Shown in pieces: positions 16,814 to 26,237 of a stretch of 64,000 nt of DNA. The stretch is from Nocardiopsis gilva YIM 90087 (GTDB lineage Bacteria; Actinomycetota; Actinomycetes; Streptosporangiales; Streptosporangiaceae): positions 2,914,001-2,978,000 of the forward strand of contig NZ_CP022753.1 in NCBI RefSeq assembly GCF_002263495.1. The letters run 5' to 3'. The position numbers and the translations under genes are program-made. The notes under the pieces were generated by a model, which saw only the letters and a list, made by a program, of their open reading frames with translations, made no database searches and was not told the origin of the DNA. How positions within the stretch are numbered: position 1 is the first letter of the stretch; each line of letters begins with the position of its first letter.

Positions 16814-18283
16814 ATGGCGTACTTCGGGAATGAAGAAATACCGTCTTTGCCGGGTGACCTGGATCTCGTCACCTTTGGCCAGAGGCTTCGTCATCTGCGG
16901 CGCAGCCGCAAGATGACCCTCGCTGACCTGGGAGAACGCGTCGGCCGGGCACCATCCCAGCTGTCGCTGCTCGAGAACGGCAAGCGCGAGCCCAAGCTCT
17001 CCCTGCTCACCTCCCTCGCCCAGGCGCTCGGCGTCTCCGTCGAGGAGCTGCTGTCCCGCCAGCCGCCGAGCCGCCGCGCCCAGCTGGAGATCGCGGTCGA
17101 GGAAGCGCAGCGCGACCCCGTCTACCAGACGCTCAACCTCCCGCACCTCAAGGTCGGCAAGCGCGTGCCCAACGACGTCCTGGAGCACATCGTCGGCCTG
17201 TACGACGAGCTCAAGCGCCGGAACAACAAGCCCACCGCCACCCCCGAGGAGGCGCGGCTGGCCAACGCCGACCTGCGGCGGCAGATGCGCGAGCGCGGCA
17301 ACTACTTCGAGGCCATCGAGAAGACCGCGCAGGAGACGCTGGATGCCGTGGGCTACAGCGGGGGCGCGCTGTCCCAGGGGCAGATCCTGTCGATCGTCAC
17401 CCACCACGGGTTCACCCTGCGCTACGTGCAGGACCTGCCCCGCTCGGTCCGCTCGGTCACCGACACCCGCAACCGGCGGCTGTACCTCAAGCGCGAGTCA
17501 CTGGGTATGCACAGCCCGCGCACCATCCTGCTGCAGACGCTGGGGCACTTCGTGCTCGGCCACAGCCAGCCCCGCGACTTCGCCGACTTCCTGCGCCAGC
17601 GGGTCGAGGCCAACTACTTCGCGGCGGCCGTGCTCATTCCCGAGTCCACGGCCGTGCCCTACCTCCAGGAGGCCAAGCAAGCGCGCGACCTGTCCGTGGA
17701 GGACCTGCGCGACGTCTACTCCGTCTCCTACGAGATGGCCGCGCACCGGTTCACCAACCTGGCCAACCGCCACCTGGACCTGGTCTGCCACTTCATCCGC
17801 AACGACGAGACCGGGATCATCTACAAGGCCTACGAGAACGACGGCCTGATCTTCCCCACCGACGACACCGGGGCCATCGAGGGCCAGCGGATGTGCCGGT
17901 ACTGGTCGGGGCGCCAGGTGTTCGCCTCGCCCGACCGCTACTCGATCTACTACCAGTACACCGACAAGCCCAACGGAACCCACTGGTGCGTCGCACACGT
18001 CGACCCCAGCCGGGAGCGCAACTTCGCGATCACGCTCGGCGTCCCCTACAAGGAGTCCCGCTGGTTCCGCGGGCGCGAGACCACCAACCGCACCCAGTCC
18101 AACTGCCCGACCGGCGAGTGCTGTGTGCGGCCGCCCTCCGAGCTCGCCTCGCGGTGGGAGGGCAACGTGTGGCCCTCGGCCCGCGCCCACTCGCACGTGC
18201 TGTCGGCGCTGCCGTCGGGAACCTTCCCCGGCGTCGACGAGACCGACGTGTACACGTTCCTGGAGCGGCACGCGGCCGAGTGA
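16814..18283 (+). CDS. ramB: RamB/ScfR-type XRE regulator of glyoxylate/acyl-CoA metabolism
   Basis: A 489-residue protein. The N-terminal XRE HTH (about residues 18-75) contains RLRHLRRSRKMTLADLGERV and LSLLENGKREPKLSLLTSLA. The middle holds an ImmA/IrrE-like peptidase fold remnant with LGHFVLGH in place of HExxH, so it is probably a sensor rather than a protease. The C-terminal region contains ESRWFRGRETTNRTQSNCP and CVRPPSELASRW, as in short-chain fatty acyl-CoA regulators. RamB in mycobacteria and corynebacteria controls aceA; divergence from aceA here fits that. No ribosome site precedes the ATG, but a -10 element does, suggesting a leaderless transcript. Autoregulation is inferred. Confidence 0.92.
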   Translation: MAYFGNEEIPSLPGDLDLVTFGQRLRHLRRSRKMTLADLGERVGRAPSQLSLLENGKREPKLSLLTSLAQALGVSVEELLSRQPPSRRAQLEIAVEEAQRDPVYQTLNLPHLKVGKRVPNDVLEHIVGLYDELKRRNNKPTATPEEARLANADLRRQMRERGNYFEAIEKTAQETLDAVGYSGGALSQGQILSIVTHHGFTLRYVQDLPRSVRSVTDTRNRRLYLKRESLGMHSPRTILLQTLGHFVLGHSQPRDFADFLRQRVEANYFAAAVLIPESTAVPYLQEAKQARDLSVEDLRDVYSVSYEMAAHRFTNLANRHLDLVCHFIRNDETGIIYKAYENDGLIFPTDDTGAIEGQRMCRYWSGRQVFASPDRYSIYYQYTDKPNGTHWCVAHVDPSRERNFAITLGVPYKESRWFRGRETTNRTQSNCPTGECCVRPPSELASRWEGNVWPSARAHSHVLSALPSGTFPGVDETDVYTFLERHAAE

Positions 18284-18396
18284 GCGGGGCGGCCGCCGAG
18301 GCCCGGGACACCGGGGCGCCGGAACAGCCGGAACACCGGAACGCGCCGGGCGGCGGCCGGTCCGCACGCGAAACGACCCGAAAGACCGACCAAACC

Positions 18397-18430
18397 GTGG
18401 TGGCCGGGGCGCACGCGCCCCGGCCACCAC
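18397..18430 (+). terminator. Hairpin terminator after ramB
   Basis: GTGGTGGCCGGGGCGC pairs with its complement (18397-18412 with 18415-18430), a very stable stem 114 bases after the ramB stop. There is no T-tract. Confidence 0.65.
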
Positions 18431-18576
18431 CATGCGCGGCCCCGTTCCGGGCCGCGGATGCCCCGTGGCGCCGGCTGTCCAGTTCCCGCCATGACGTATG
18501 TACGACATAGCGCGCATCTACCGGTTGATCACTCTCTGCTGCAACGTTGGCGCTGTTGGCCCGCTTCCGTCCCCCA

Positions 18577-21207
18577 ATGACCCACGGGAAGAGGCATGCA
18601 GCAGAATTCCCCCACGATTCCCCCTGCCCAACGAACCCCCGTTCCCCCCGCTCATCCAGTGCCGCCCTGCTCACGGTAGGCACACTTGTCGCCGCGAGCC
18701 TCACCGCGGTCGTGCTGCCCGGAACCGCGTCGGCGGAGCCGCGTGCCGACAAGATCGGTGACCACGGCCGGGCGCTGCTCGAAAAGTACGAGAAGCAGCC
18801 CTGGATCCTGCCGAAGTCCACGAAGAGCGACTTCGCGACCCTCATCCTGGCCACTAACGACGGCCGCGCCGACGAGGTCCGCAGCGAGCTGGAGTCCTTC
18901 GGCGCCGAGGTGACCACGGTCGAGGAGGAGATCGGCTACCTCAAGGTCAATGTCGGCTTCGACGACGTGGACAAGGTCGAAGCGATCGACGATGTCGTGG
19001 CCATCGACGTCGACGAGCTGCTCCCGCTGCCCGACCCGGCCCCGGCGGACAAGGGCGCGGACACAGGCGCCGCCACCGACGGCCCGTCGGCCGAGACCCC
19101 CGACGACAACCCCTACATGCCGACCAACGAGACCGGCGCCGTCGACTTCCGGAAGAAGAACCCGGAGGCCGACGGGCGCGGCGTCACGATCGGCGTCCTG
19201 GACACCGGTGTCGACGTGGAGCACCCCGCACTCCAGAAGACGACCACGGGCGAGGACAAGATCGTCGACTGGGTCAACGCCACCGACCCGACCAACCTCA
19301 TCGACCTCATCTACGACCCGACGTTCGTCCTCACGGCGGGCGTGACCGGACCGACGTTCGAGGGCCGGGGCCGCACCTGGACCGCACCCGAGGGTGCATG
19401 GCGCTTCGGCCAGTTCGACTTCACGGTCGCCGGGTCCGACGACGACGCCTGGGGCGTGCTCTACCGCCCCGCCGAAGGGACGGTCCTGGTCGACCTCGAC
19501 CAGAACGGCGACTTCACCGACGAGGACGCGATCGGCGAATTCGGCGACACCCGCGACGTCGGCAAGTTCGGTACCGACGACCCCGACACCCCCATCAACG
19601 AGGCCCCCGCCTTCGTCGTCTCGGCCCTGCCCGACGTGTACAACGGCACCGTGCACATCGGCCTCGACACCCACGGGCACGGCACCCACGTCGCCGGGAT
19701 CGCCGCCGGGAACGGGCTGTTCGGCGGGAAGATGAACGGCGCGGCGCCCGGCGCCGAGATCGTCTCGATGCGCGCCTGCCACAACCGCGGCTGCTCCTCG
19801 GCCGCCCTCACCGACGGCATGGTGCGGCTGGCCACCGACCTCGACGTGGACGTCATCAACATGTCCATCGGCGGCCTGCCCGCGCTCAACGACGGCCAGA
19901 ACGCCCGCGCGCTGCTCTACAACCGGCTCATCGCCGAGACCGGCGTGCAGATGTTCATCTCCGCCGGGAACTCGGGCGCCGGCATCAACACGGTCGGCGA
20001 CCCGTCGGTGGCCGGCGACGTCATGAGCGTGGGCGCGACCGTCTCCGGCGCGACCTGGAAGGCCAACTACGGCCGGGACGTCGACTACGACCGGGGCCTC
20101 TTCTCCTTCTCCTCGCGCGGCCCCCGCGAGGACGGCGGCTTCAAGCCCGACATCACCGCCCCCGGCGCGGCCATCTCGGCCATCCCCACCGACAAGAAGG
20201 GCGCCCCCGTCCCGGGCGCCGGATACGACCTGCCCCCCGGCTACGGCATGAAGAACGGCACCTCCATGTCCTCCCCGCAGGCGACCGGGGGCGCGGCGCT
20301 GCTGCTCTCCGCCGCCGCACAGAAGGGGCAGACGGTCACTCCGGTCCAGCTACGCACCGCACTGCGCACCAGCGCGGACTTCTCCGACGACCTGACGGCG
20401 CTGGAGCAGGGCCACGGGCAGATGAACGTCGGCGCCGCCTGGAAGCTGCTGCGCAAGGACCTGGCCACCGACGAGCTGACCGTCACCGCCCCGGTATGCA
20501 CCGAGCAGTCGGACAAGCTCGTGGAGCCGGGCTTCGGCCGCGGCCTGTACAACCGCTGCCTGCCCGGCGCCGGTGGGCAGAAAGCCGGCGCGAGCAAGGA
20601 CTACGAGCTCACCATCACCCGCGACACCGGCGGCGACGCGGTGCAGCCGTACCGGGTGAAGCTGGTCGGCGACGACGGCACCTTCTCCGTCCCGCGCCAC
20701 CTCAAACTGGGCAAGGCGGAGGAGACCTCCCTCGGCATCACGGCCACCCCGGCGGAGGCCGGGGCGCACAGCGCCGTTCTGCAGCTGGACAACCCGCGCA
20801 CGCGGGGCGTCGACCACACCGTCATGCTCACCGTGATCGTTCCCGACGCCGAGTTCACCGGCGAGAACACGTCCTGGTCGGGCTCGGGCGAGGTCTCCCG
20901 CGCCGAAGCCGGCAGCCGGTACGTCGCGATCCCGCCCGGAACGACGTCGTTCACCGTCGAGATGTCCGGTGTGGCCGAGAGCAGCCGCCTGCGCTGGACC
21001 GCGTTCACGCCGTTCGGCCCGAGCGGGGAGAGCGCGACCGGGCACTGCTACACCAACATCCCGGAGGCGGGGACCTGCAACGCGCTCAAGCGCACCTACA
21101 GCAACCCGATTCCCGGCATCTGGGACCTGTCGCTCGACGCCGCGAGCAGCTCGCCCGTCGCGGACAACCCCTATGAGCTGGGGGCGAGCATCACCCCGGC
21201 CGACTGA
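18577..21207 (+). CDS. Secreted subtilisin-family (S8) serine protease
   Basis: A protein of about 876 residues if started at the ATG at 18577; a TTG at 18547 is in frame but unlikely, and no good ribosome site marks either. The signal sequence ends near GTASAEPRA. An inhibitor-like propeptide follows (about 60-145), then a Pro/Asp/Ala linker. The triad is Asp209 (GVLDTGVD), His368 (THGHGTHVAG) and Ser563 (NGTSMSSPQ). About 159 residues separate Asp and His, far more than the roughly 30 in subtilisin; this insert resembles those of the pyrolysin/TPPII-like branch. Beta-rich C-terminal domains follow the catalytic part. The protein is probably exported and self-processed. It is followed by a hairpin and a divergent-function regulator gene. 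Confidence 0.9.
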   Translation: MTHGKRHAAEFPHDSPCPTNPRSPRSSSAALLTVGTLVAASLTAVVLPGTASAEPRADKIGDHGRALLEKYEKQPWILPKSTKSDFATLILATNDGRADEVRSELESFGAEVTTVEEEIGYLKVNVGFDDVDKVEAIDDVVAIDVDELLPLPDPAPADKGADTGAATDGPSAETPDDNPYMPTNETGAVDFRKKNPEADGRGVTIGVLDTGVDVEHPALQKTTTGEDKIVDWVNATDPTNLIDLIYDPTFVLTAGVTGPTFEGRGRTWTAPEGAWRFGQFDFTVAGSDDDAWGVLYRPAEGTVLVDLDQNGDFTDEDAIGEFGDTRDVGKFGTDDPDTPINEAPAFVVSALPDVYNGTVHIGLDTHGHGTHVAGIAAGNGLFGGKMNGAAPGAEIVSMRACHNRGCSSAALTDGMVRLATDLDVDVINMSIGGLPALNDGQNARALLYNRLIAETGVQMFISAGNSGAGINTVGDPSVAGDVMSVGATVSGATWKANYGRDVDYDRGLFSFSSRGPREDGGFKPDITAPGAAISAIPTDKKGAPVPGAGYDLPPGYGMKNGTSMSSPQATGGAALLLSAAAQKGQTVTPVQLRTALRTSADFSDDLTALEQGHGQMNVGAAWKLLRKDLATDELTVTAPVCTEQSDKLVEPGFGRGLYNRCLPGAGGQKAGASKDYELTITRDTGGDAVQPYRVKLVGDDGTFSVPRHLKLGKAEETSLGITATPAEAGAHSAVLQLDNPRTRGVDHTVMLTVIVPDAEFTGENTSWSGSGEVSRAEAGSRYVAIPPGTTSFTVEMSGVAESSRLRWTAFTPFGPSGESATGHCYTNIPEAGTCNALKRTYSNPIPGIWDLSLDAASSSPVADNPYELGASITPAD

Positions 21208-21270
21208 CCCCGGCGGCGGCGCGGAGCGACGGCAGAACCGCCCCCGCGCCGCCCGACAACGGCCCGTGCC

Positions 21271-21305
21271 ACCGCGCGGGCGGGCAGCTGGCCCGCCCGC
21301 GCGGT
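21271..21305 (+). terminator. Hairpin terminator after S8 protease
   Basis: A perfect 15-bp stem (21271-21285 with 21291-21305) with a 5-base loop lies 63 bases after the protease stop. There is no T-tract. Confidence 0.7.
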
Positions 21306-21382
21306 CGTGCGTACAGTCCCATGCATGCCTCGGCCGCTACGGCCGGGCGGCAGGGCTGCGACGACGAGGCGGAGGGCAGCGG

Positions 21383-22357
21383 ATGCTGGAGATGATCGGC
21401 CTGGCGGAGGACGAGGAGAAGGTCTATCTGGCACTGCTCCGCTCCCCGGCCGGTAGCTCCGGCGAACTCGCCGCGCGGCTCGGCATGACACCACCGGAGG
21501 CCGAGGACGCGCTGGCCCGCCTGGCCGGCAGGGGCCTGCTCGGCCGCGTGCGCGAGGGGACGTCGGCGCTGCGCGTCGCACCGCCCGACGCCGCGCTCAG
21601 CCCCCTGCTGGTCCAGCGTCAGGCGGAGCTTTACCAAACCCAGGCGGAGGTGGCCCGCTTGATCGAGGACTACAGGGCGCGCGCCGCGCTGCACGACCCG
21701 GAGGAGATCGCCGAGATCGTCACCGGCCGGGAAGCGGTCACCGAGAGCTATCGGCGGATCCACCAAGGGGCCGCCAAGGAGGTGCGGGTCCTCGTCACCG
21801 GGCCGCCGATGGTGGTGAGCTCGGCCGACAACGACGTGGCGCGCGCGTCGATGGCCGCCGGGGTGCACTATCGCGTGGTCTACGACCGGGCGCTGCTGGA
21901 CGATCCCGACGACCCCCTGCTCCTGGCCGAGTCGTGCGAGCTGGGCGAGGAGATGCGGGTGGCGGGGCACATCCCCATGAAGCTCAGTATCGCCGACGAC
22001 CGCGCGGCGTTCCTGCCGACGGTCACCACGGGGCTGGAGGAGCCGTCGGTGATCATCGTGCGCCCCAGCGGGCTGCTCGACGCGCTCGAATGGGTCTTCG
22101 AGACCATCTGGGAGACCGCCGTCCCCTTTCCCGGGCAGGAGGCCGAGGGGGCCGCGGTCCCGCTGCCCGGAGCGGAGGCGGAGGCCCGCCGCCTGCTGTC
22201 GCTCATGCTCTCCGGATGTACGGATCGCGCGATGGCCAACCAGTTGGGCGTGAGTGTGCGCACCGTCCAGCGCAGGATCAACCGACTCAGTGCCCAGATG
22301 GGGGTGCGCACGCGCCACCAGCTGATCTGGCAGGCGACCCGACGCGGCTGGCTGTGA
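21383..22357 (+). CDS. TrmB-like / LuxR-type HTH transcriptional regulator
   Basis: A 324-residue regulator. The N-terminal TrmB-like winged helix (residues 1-65: MIGLAEDEEKVYLALL) is followed by a coiled segment and a middle sensor-like domain (EEIAEIVTGREAVTESYR onward). A C-terminal HTH with SGCTDRAMANQLGVSVRTVQ and RRINRLSAQMGVRTRHQLIW has the LuxR/FixJ-like shape. The ATG at 21383 has GGAGG seven bases upstream; the longer frame back to 20969 overlaps the protease and is rejected. This architecture is common and multiplied in actinomycetes, and its ligands are mostly unknown. It is monocistronic, with the next gene 297 bases away. Confidence 0.82.
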   Translation: MLEMIGLAEDEEKVYLALLRSPAGSSGELAARLGMTPPEAEDALARLAGRGLLGRVREGTSALRVAPPDAALSPLLVQRQAELYQTQAEVARLIEDYRARAALHDPEEIAEIVTGREAVTESYRRIHQGAAKEVRVLVTGPPMVVSSADNDVARASMAAGVHYRVVYDRALLDDPDDPLLLAESCELGEEMRVAGHIPMKLSIADDRAAFLPTVTTGLEEPSVIIVRPSGLLDALEWVFETIWETAVPFPGQEAEGAAVPLPGAEAEARRLLSLMLSGCTDRAMANQLGVSVRTVQRRINRLSAQMGVRTRHQLIWQATRRGWL

Positions 22358-22516
22358 GCGCCCGCGAGCGGGCAGCGGGGGATATCGGCGCCCGGAGGGT
22401 CCCGCCCCCGAACTGACGTTTCCCGCTCACGTCACCCCTTGTCCACCCCTTCGTGCCTGTTTCCGAGCTTGATTCGGAAATCAAGGCCGGTGCCCGTTGT
22501 GTGCCTTATGGGCCAA

Positions 22517-22535
22517 GTGTTACCGTTGGTAACAC
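22517..22535. promoter_or_regulatory. Operator-like palindrome upstream of acyl-CoA dehydrogenase
   Basis: GTGTTACC-GTT-GGTAACAC, a perfect 8+8 dyad with a 3-base spacer, lies 120 bp before the acyl-CoA dehydrogenase start. The size and symmetry fit a TetR-type operator; the regulator is unknown. Confidence 0.5.
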
Positions 22536-22654
22536 GCTCGTCCGGCACCCCTCCACGTCATGCCACCGATCGCTGTGGCGCGGGGGTGTCGACGACGACC
22601 ACCATCACCCTCTCCTCCGGACACCGCCGAAGGCGCAGCGAAGGACGTGTGCAC

Positions 22655-23893
22655 ATGACCGACACCGCCGCAGAGACCACCACCGGCTTCAGCCTGGAAC
22701 TGAGCGAGGACATCCGGGACATTCGCGACTGGGCCCACGGCTTCGCCCGCGATGTGATCCGCCCGGCCGCGGCGGAGTGGGACGAGCGAGAAGAGACCCC
22801 CTGGCCGATCCTCCAGGAGGCGGCCAAGATCGGGCTGTACTCACTGGACTTCTTCGCCAACCAGTGGCTGGAGCCCAGCGGTATCGGCATTCCCGTCGCC
22901 TTCGAGGAGCTGTACTGGGGCGACCCGGGCATCGCCCTGTCCCTCACCGGGACCGGGCTGGCCGCCGTCGCGGTCGCGGGCAACGGCACGCAGGAACAGC
23001 TCTTCGAGTGGGTGCCGCAGATGTTCGGATCGGCCGACGACATCAAGCTCGGCGCGTTCTGCTCCTCCGAACCCGACGCCGGAAGCGACGTCAGCGCCAT
23101 CCGCACCCGCGCCGTCTACGACGAGGCCAAGGACGAATGGGTCCTCAACGGCACCAAGACCTGGGCCACCAACGGCGGAATCGCCAACGTGCACGTCGTC
23201 GTCGCCGCGGTCGACCCCGAACTCGGCTCGCGCGGCCAGGCCACCTTCGTCGTGCCGCCCAACACGCCCGGCCTGTCCCAGGGCCAGAAGTTCGCCAAGC
23301 ACGGCATCCGCGCCTCGCACACCGCCGAAGTCGTCCTCGACGACGTGCGTGTCCCCGGACACTGCCTCCTCGGCGGCAAGGAAAAACTCGACGAACGCCT
23401 CGCCCGCGCCCGCGAGGGCCGCAGATCCGGCGGCCAGGCCGCGATGAAGACCTTCGAAAAGTCGCGCCCCAGCGTCGGCGCCATGGCGGTCGGCTGCGCC
23501 CGCGCCGCCTACGAGTACGCCCGCGACTACTCCATCCAGCGCGAGCAGTTCGGCAAACCGATCGGCGACAACCAGGCCATCGCCTTCACCCTCGCCGACA
23601 TGGCCACCCGCATCGACGCCGCCCGCCTCCTCGTCTGGCGCGCCGCCTGGATGGCCCGCCAAGACAAGGACTTCGCCCAGGCCGAGGGGTCGATGTCCAA
23701 ACTCTTCGCCAGCGAGACCGCCACCTGGGTCACCCAAGAGGCCATCCGTATCCTCGGCGGCAACGGCTACACGCGTGACTACCCAGTGGAGCGCTGGCAC
23801 CGCGACGCCACCATCTTCACCATCTTCGAGGGCGCCAGCGAGATCCAGCGCCTCATCATCGGCCGAACGGTGACCGGACTGCCGGTGAGGTGA
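22655..23893 (+). CDS. Acyl-CoA dehydrogenase
   Basis: A 412-residue FAD enzyme of fatty-acid or amino-acid beta-oxidation. Family signatures are [16 protein letters not shown], the flavin-contact segment [11 protein letters not shown], and the C-terminal [20 protein letters not shown] followed by [16 protein letters not shown]. The catalytic base region lies in the last quarter. The ATG at 22655 has AAGGA nine bases before it; an in-frame GTG at 22649 is too close to it. Upstream codons to 22439 look non-coding. There is no electron-transfer flavoprotein or thiolase neighbour, so chain-length preference is unknown. The operator-like dyad upstream suggests regulated expression. Confidence 0.93.
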   Translation: MTDTAAETTTGFSLELSEDIRDIRDWAHGFARDVIRPAAAEWDEREETPWPILQEAAKIGLYSLDFFANQWLEPSGIGIPVAFEELYWGDPGIALSLTGTGLAAVAVAGNGTQEQLFEWVPQMFGSADDIKLGAFCSSEPDAGSDVSAIRTRAVYDEAKDEWVLNGTKTWATNGGIANVHVVVAAVDPELGSRGQATFVVPPNTPGLSQGQKFAKHGIRASHTAEVVLDDVRVPGHCLLGGKEKLDERLARAREGRRSGGQAAMKTFEKSRPSVGAMAVGCARAAYEYARDYSIQREQFGKPIGDNQAIAFTLADMATRIDAARLLVWRAAWMARQDKDFAQAEGSMSKLFASETATWVTQEAIRILGGNGYTRDYPVERWHRDATIFTIFEGASEIQRLIIGRTVTGLPVR

Positions 23894-24206
23894 TGTTTGT
23901 GCAGGTAGAGGTGCGTCTCTAGGTGAATCGTGCTGCCTCGTTCGGGAGAGCGGCGCGGCGGTAGAGAAGTGGAAAGCTACTGCTTTCCATTCACATGTAC
24001 CGTGCTCTCCCGGACCCGTGCTACCGCTCCTGTTTCCGGAAACGAGATCGTGTTGCCGGGCGAATTCCTTGCTCGGGGCGATGATGGCGAGGCACCGACG
24101 CTGCTCGAACGCAGCACATCCAGCGCAGGCAACTGAGAGGATCACCAAGGCGAACCCCGAGGCCTGCGGCGGTCACCTTGGGTGTGGCTCAGCGCTGGCG
24201 ACGGTT
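23894..24206. other. Intergenic, small hairpin only
   Basis: No gene is seen. An 8-bp hairpin (TGGAAAGC / GCTTTCCA, 23970-23989) could end the acyl-CoA dehydrogenase mRNA. A 41-base stretch at about 24021-24061 resembles one at about 26762-26802 (roughly three quarters identical by eye). Confidence 0.4.
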
Positions 24207-24995
24207 TCAGGGCGCAGTTGACGTGCAGTGCCGAGAATGCGGCGGAAACGGGGGGTTCCAGCTCCGAGGACAGGACCGGGCCCGGGAGGTTCCGGGACGG
24301 CCGGGGACGAAGCCGGGTCGGAGCCTGCGGGCAACGATGGCCGCCTCGACGGCGGTCGCCGGGTGGAGGCCGCGGATCCGGGGGACGTCAACCATCCGTC
24401 CGCGCGCGAACGCGGCGGCGGTCGCGCCCGCCAACGGCAGCACCCAGGCTCCGATCAGGGCGCCCCTCCACCGCGGGTCCGGTTCGTGGCGGAGGGCGTA
24501 GGGGATCCAGAAGGAGGCGTCGGCGAGCGCGTCGGCGTAGGCGCCGAAGGGGGAGGCGGTTCCGGTCCTGCGGGCCAGGCGTCCATCGAGGAAGTCGGTG
24601 GCCAGCGCGGCCGGGCCGGTCCAGGCGCCGTCGGACAGCGCCGGCAGGTTGGCGCGCAGCAGGGTGAGCGTGTCGGCCACGCTGAGTCGGGTGCGCCCCT
24701 CCAGCATGCCCAGGTGGGTGATGGCCAGCAGCCAGCTCGCGGCAGCGCGGGCGCGGCCGCGGCCGTCCCGGGCTGCGCACAGGAACGCGGCGTGCAGCGC
24801 TGTGGCCTCGGCGGCGGCTTGGGGACGGCGGGCGGCCTCCCTCGCCGACCAGGCCGTGGCACGGGCGGCGAAGGCGGCCCAGGCGCGTGGGCGCCACCCG
24901 CCCTCACGCAGCCCGGTGAGCAGGGCGTCGGTCCTGCGCCTGCTGGAGCCGTCACCGGCTCCCAGGCGAACCGGCGCGTATCGGAAGTCGGTCAC
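24207..24995 (-). CDS. CDP-alcohol phosphatidyltransferase family protein
   Basis: About 262 residues from the GTG at 24995 (VTDFRYAPVRLGAGD), preceded by AGGGA; an in-frame extension to 25151 looks non-coding. The complete family motif D-G-x2-A-R-x8-G-x3-D-x3-D is present as DGRLARRTGTAS followed by PFGAYADALAD. The first 100 residues are soluble, Ala/Arg-rich and unlike classical phospholipid synthases, and the hydrophobic segments are modest. The last 45 residues are Pro/Arg/Ser-rich and look like read-through of weakly constrained sequence. Substrates cannot be named; members join a CDP-linked lipid to an alcohol. It stands alone at the edge of an accessory region. Confidence 0.72.
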   Translation of the reverse strand: MTDFRYAPVRLGAGDGSSRRRTDALLTGLREGGWRPRAWAAFAARATAWSAREAARRPQAAAEATALHAAFLCAARDGRGRARAAASWLLAITHLGMLEGRTRLSVADTLTLLRANLPALSDGAWTGPAALATDFLDGRLARRTGTASPFGAYADALADASFWIPYALRHEPDPRWRGALIGAWVLPLAGATAAAFARGRMVDVPRIRGLHPATAVEAAIVARRLRPGFVPGRPGTSRARSCPRSWNPPFPPHSRHCTSTAP

Positions 24996-25535
24996 GTCCC
25001 TTGCTCTCGTTTCTGGAGGTCGCGACAGGAGCGCCAGCCCCCTCTTCGCCTGCCTCTGCAGAATTCCCGTAGCGGTGCGGCTGTAGCCAGGGCGACCCGG
25101 CGAGAACCTCACCAGCCAACGGAAGGCGAGCAATCGCCGCAGCTCGAACACAGGTAGTCCGCCAGATTGCCGTCCACGAGGCAGAACACGGGGACGGCAC
25201 GCCGGCCTCCGAATGAGCCTAGGCGATGAATGGCTTCCTGACCTCAGCAGGGACTCCCCTCGTCGAGGTCGGGAATTCAGAGAGAGGGGGATGCGGGTCG
25301 GCGTCTGGTGCGGACGCGGGCACCCTGCTGTTGGCCGTTCGTCGGCCTACTCCGGTGTGCGGGCGGAATGGCATCGACGAATGGACAATGGGGTGCTCCT
25401 CCGGCCGGGGGAGGACGGAGCCCGGCCGGGGCCCGCATGCTGGGGCGAATCTGGCCGCGTCGAGCGGATGCGGGGCCGCGAGGCCCCGGCCCGTCACCCT
25501 CGACCCCCGACATAGCCCGACACAGGAGGCGATGC
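24996..25535. other. Intergenic region, no gene recognised
   Basis: Both strands have open frames here, but none shows family resemblance or a ribosome site. The region separates the phosphatidyltransferase from the trypsin-like gene and contains the promoters of both, which I could not pinpoint. Confidence 0.4.
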
Positions 25536-26237
25536 ATGCGTCCGGTCGCAACCCCCCGAACGGCGGCGCTCGCAGTGGCGAGCGCCTGCCTCGCGCTGAT
25601 CGTCGGAGCTCCTCCCGCGGCGCACGCCGACGAGTCGCCCGCCACCCCGCCGCGGACGACGGTCATCGGCGGCTCGTCCGCGACCACCGAGGAGCACCCG
25701 TGGATGGTCGCCCTGGCCAATCCGCGCAGCTTCCCCGACCGGCCCTCAGGCCAGCACTGCGGGGGCGCACTGGTACGGCCCGACAAGGTCGTCACCGCCG
25801 CCCACTGCGTGGACGACGCCGAGGAGCGCGACGGCCTGCTGGTCATCGCCGGACGCATCGACCTGCGCACCGACGACGGGTGGACACGCGAGGCGACCTC
25901 GGTCTGGACCCACGATCCGGTCTTCCCCGACCCCCACGGCGACCTGAAGCCGCGTCCCGGCGGCGACGTCGCCGTGATCACTCTGGACCGGCCGCTACCG
26001 CTCCGGACGCTGCCGTTGGCCCGGCCCGGTGACGGCAGGCTCACCGAACCCGGGCGCATGAGCACGGTCCTGGGGTGGGGGTCGACCCGGGCTCAGGAGC
26101 CCTTCCCGGCCTCCCCGGTCCTGCTGAAGGCGCGCATCCCGGTCACCGACGACGACGCCTGGACAGAGCGCGCCGCCGCCTACGGGCTGCTGAGCGCGGT
26201 GCTCCTTAGCCTGTTCCTCAGTGGCGTCCCCAGGTAG
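25536..26237 (+). pseudogene. Trypsin-like (S1) protease, truncated before catalytic Ser
   Basis: A 233-residue frame starting at ATG 25536, with AGGAGG upstream. It has a signal peptide (to about residue 32, AAHADE), a mature-like start VIGGSSATTEEHPWMVAL, catalytic His90 in VVTAAHCVDD and Asp144 in GGDVAVITLD. The frame matches S1 proteases until WTERAAAYG, then ends within 16 unrelated hydrophobic residues (LLSAVLLSLFLSG...). The GDSGGP segment with the catalytic serine is absent. The lost part begins at about 26184, exactly where the convergent pentapeptide-family gene also loses its 3' end. It is almost certainly inactive as a protease. Confidence 0.82.
26175..26195. other. Junction of two truncated genes (deletion scar)
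   Basis: Around 26184-26193 the plus-strand S1 protease loses homology and, on the minus strand, the pentapeptide-family protein stops matching its family (after EEQAKEHRA). Both lost portions would lie on the other side of the same point. This is consistent with a single deletion or recombination joining two formerly separate convergent genes. Confidence 0.6.

Noticed and set aside
18597-18680. Alternative N-terminus for the S8 protease in another frame (ATG 18597)
   Set aside because: That frame stops before the signal sequence; the in-frame ATG at 18577 already gives a complete signal peptide.
24952-25200. Small minus-strand ORF upstream of the phosphatidyltransferase
   Set aside because: It overlaps the gene start, has no ribosome site and no recognisable sequence.
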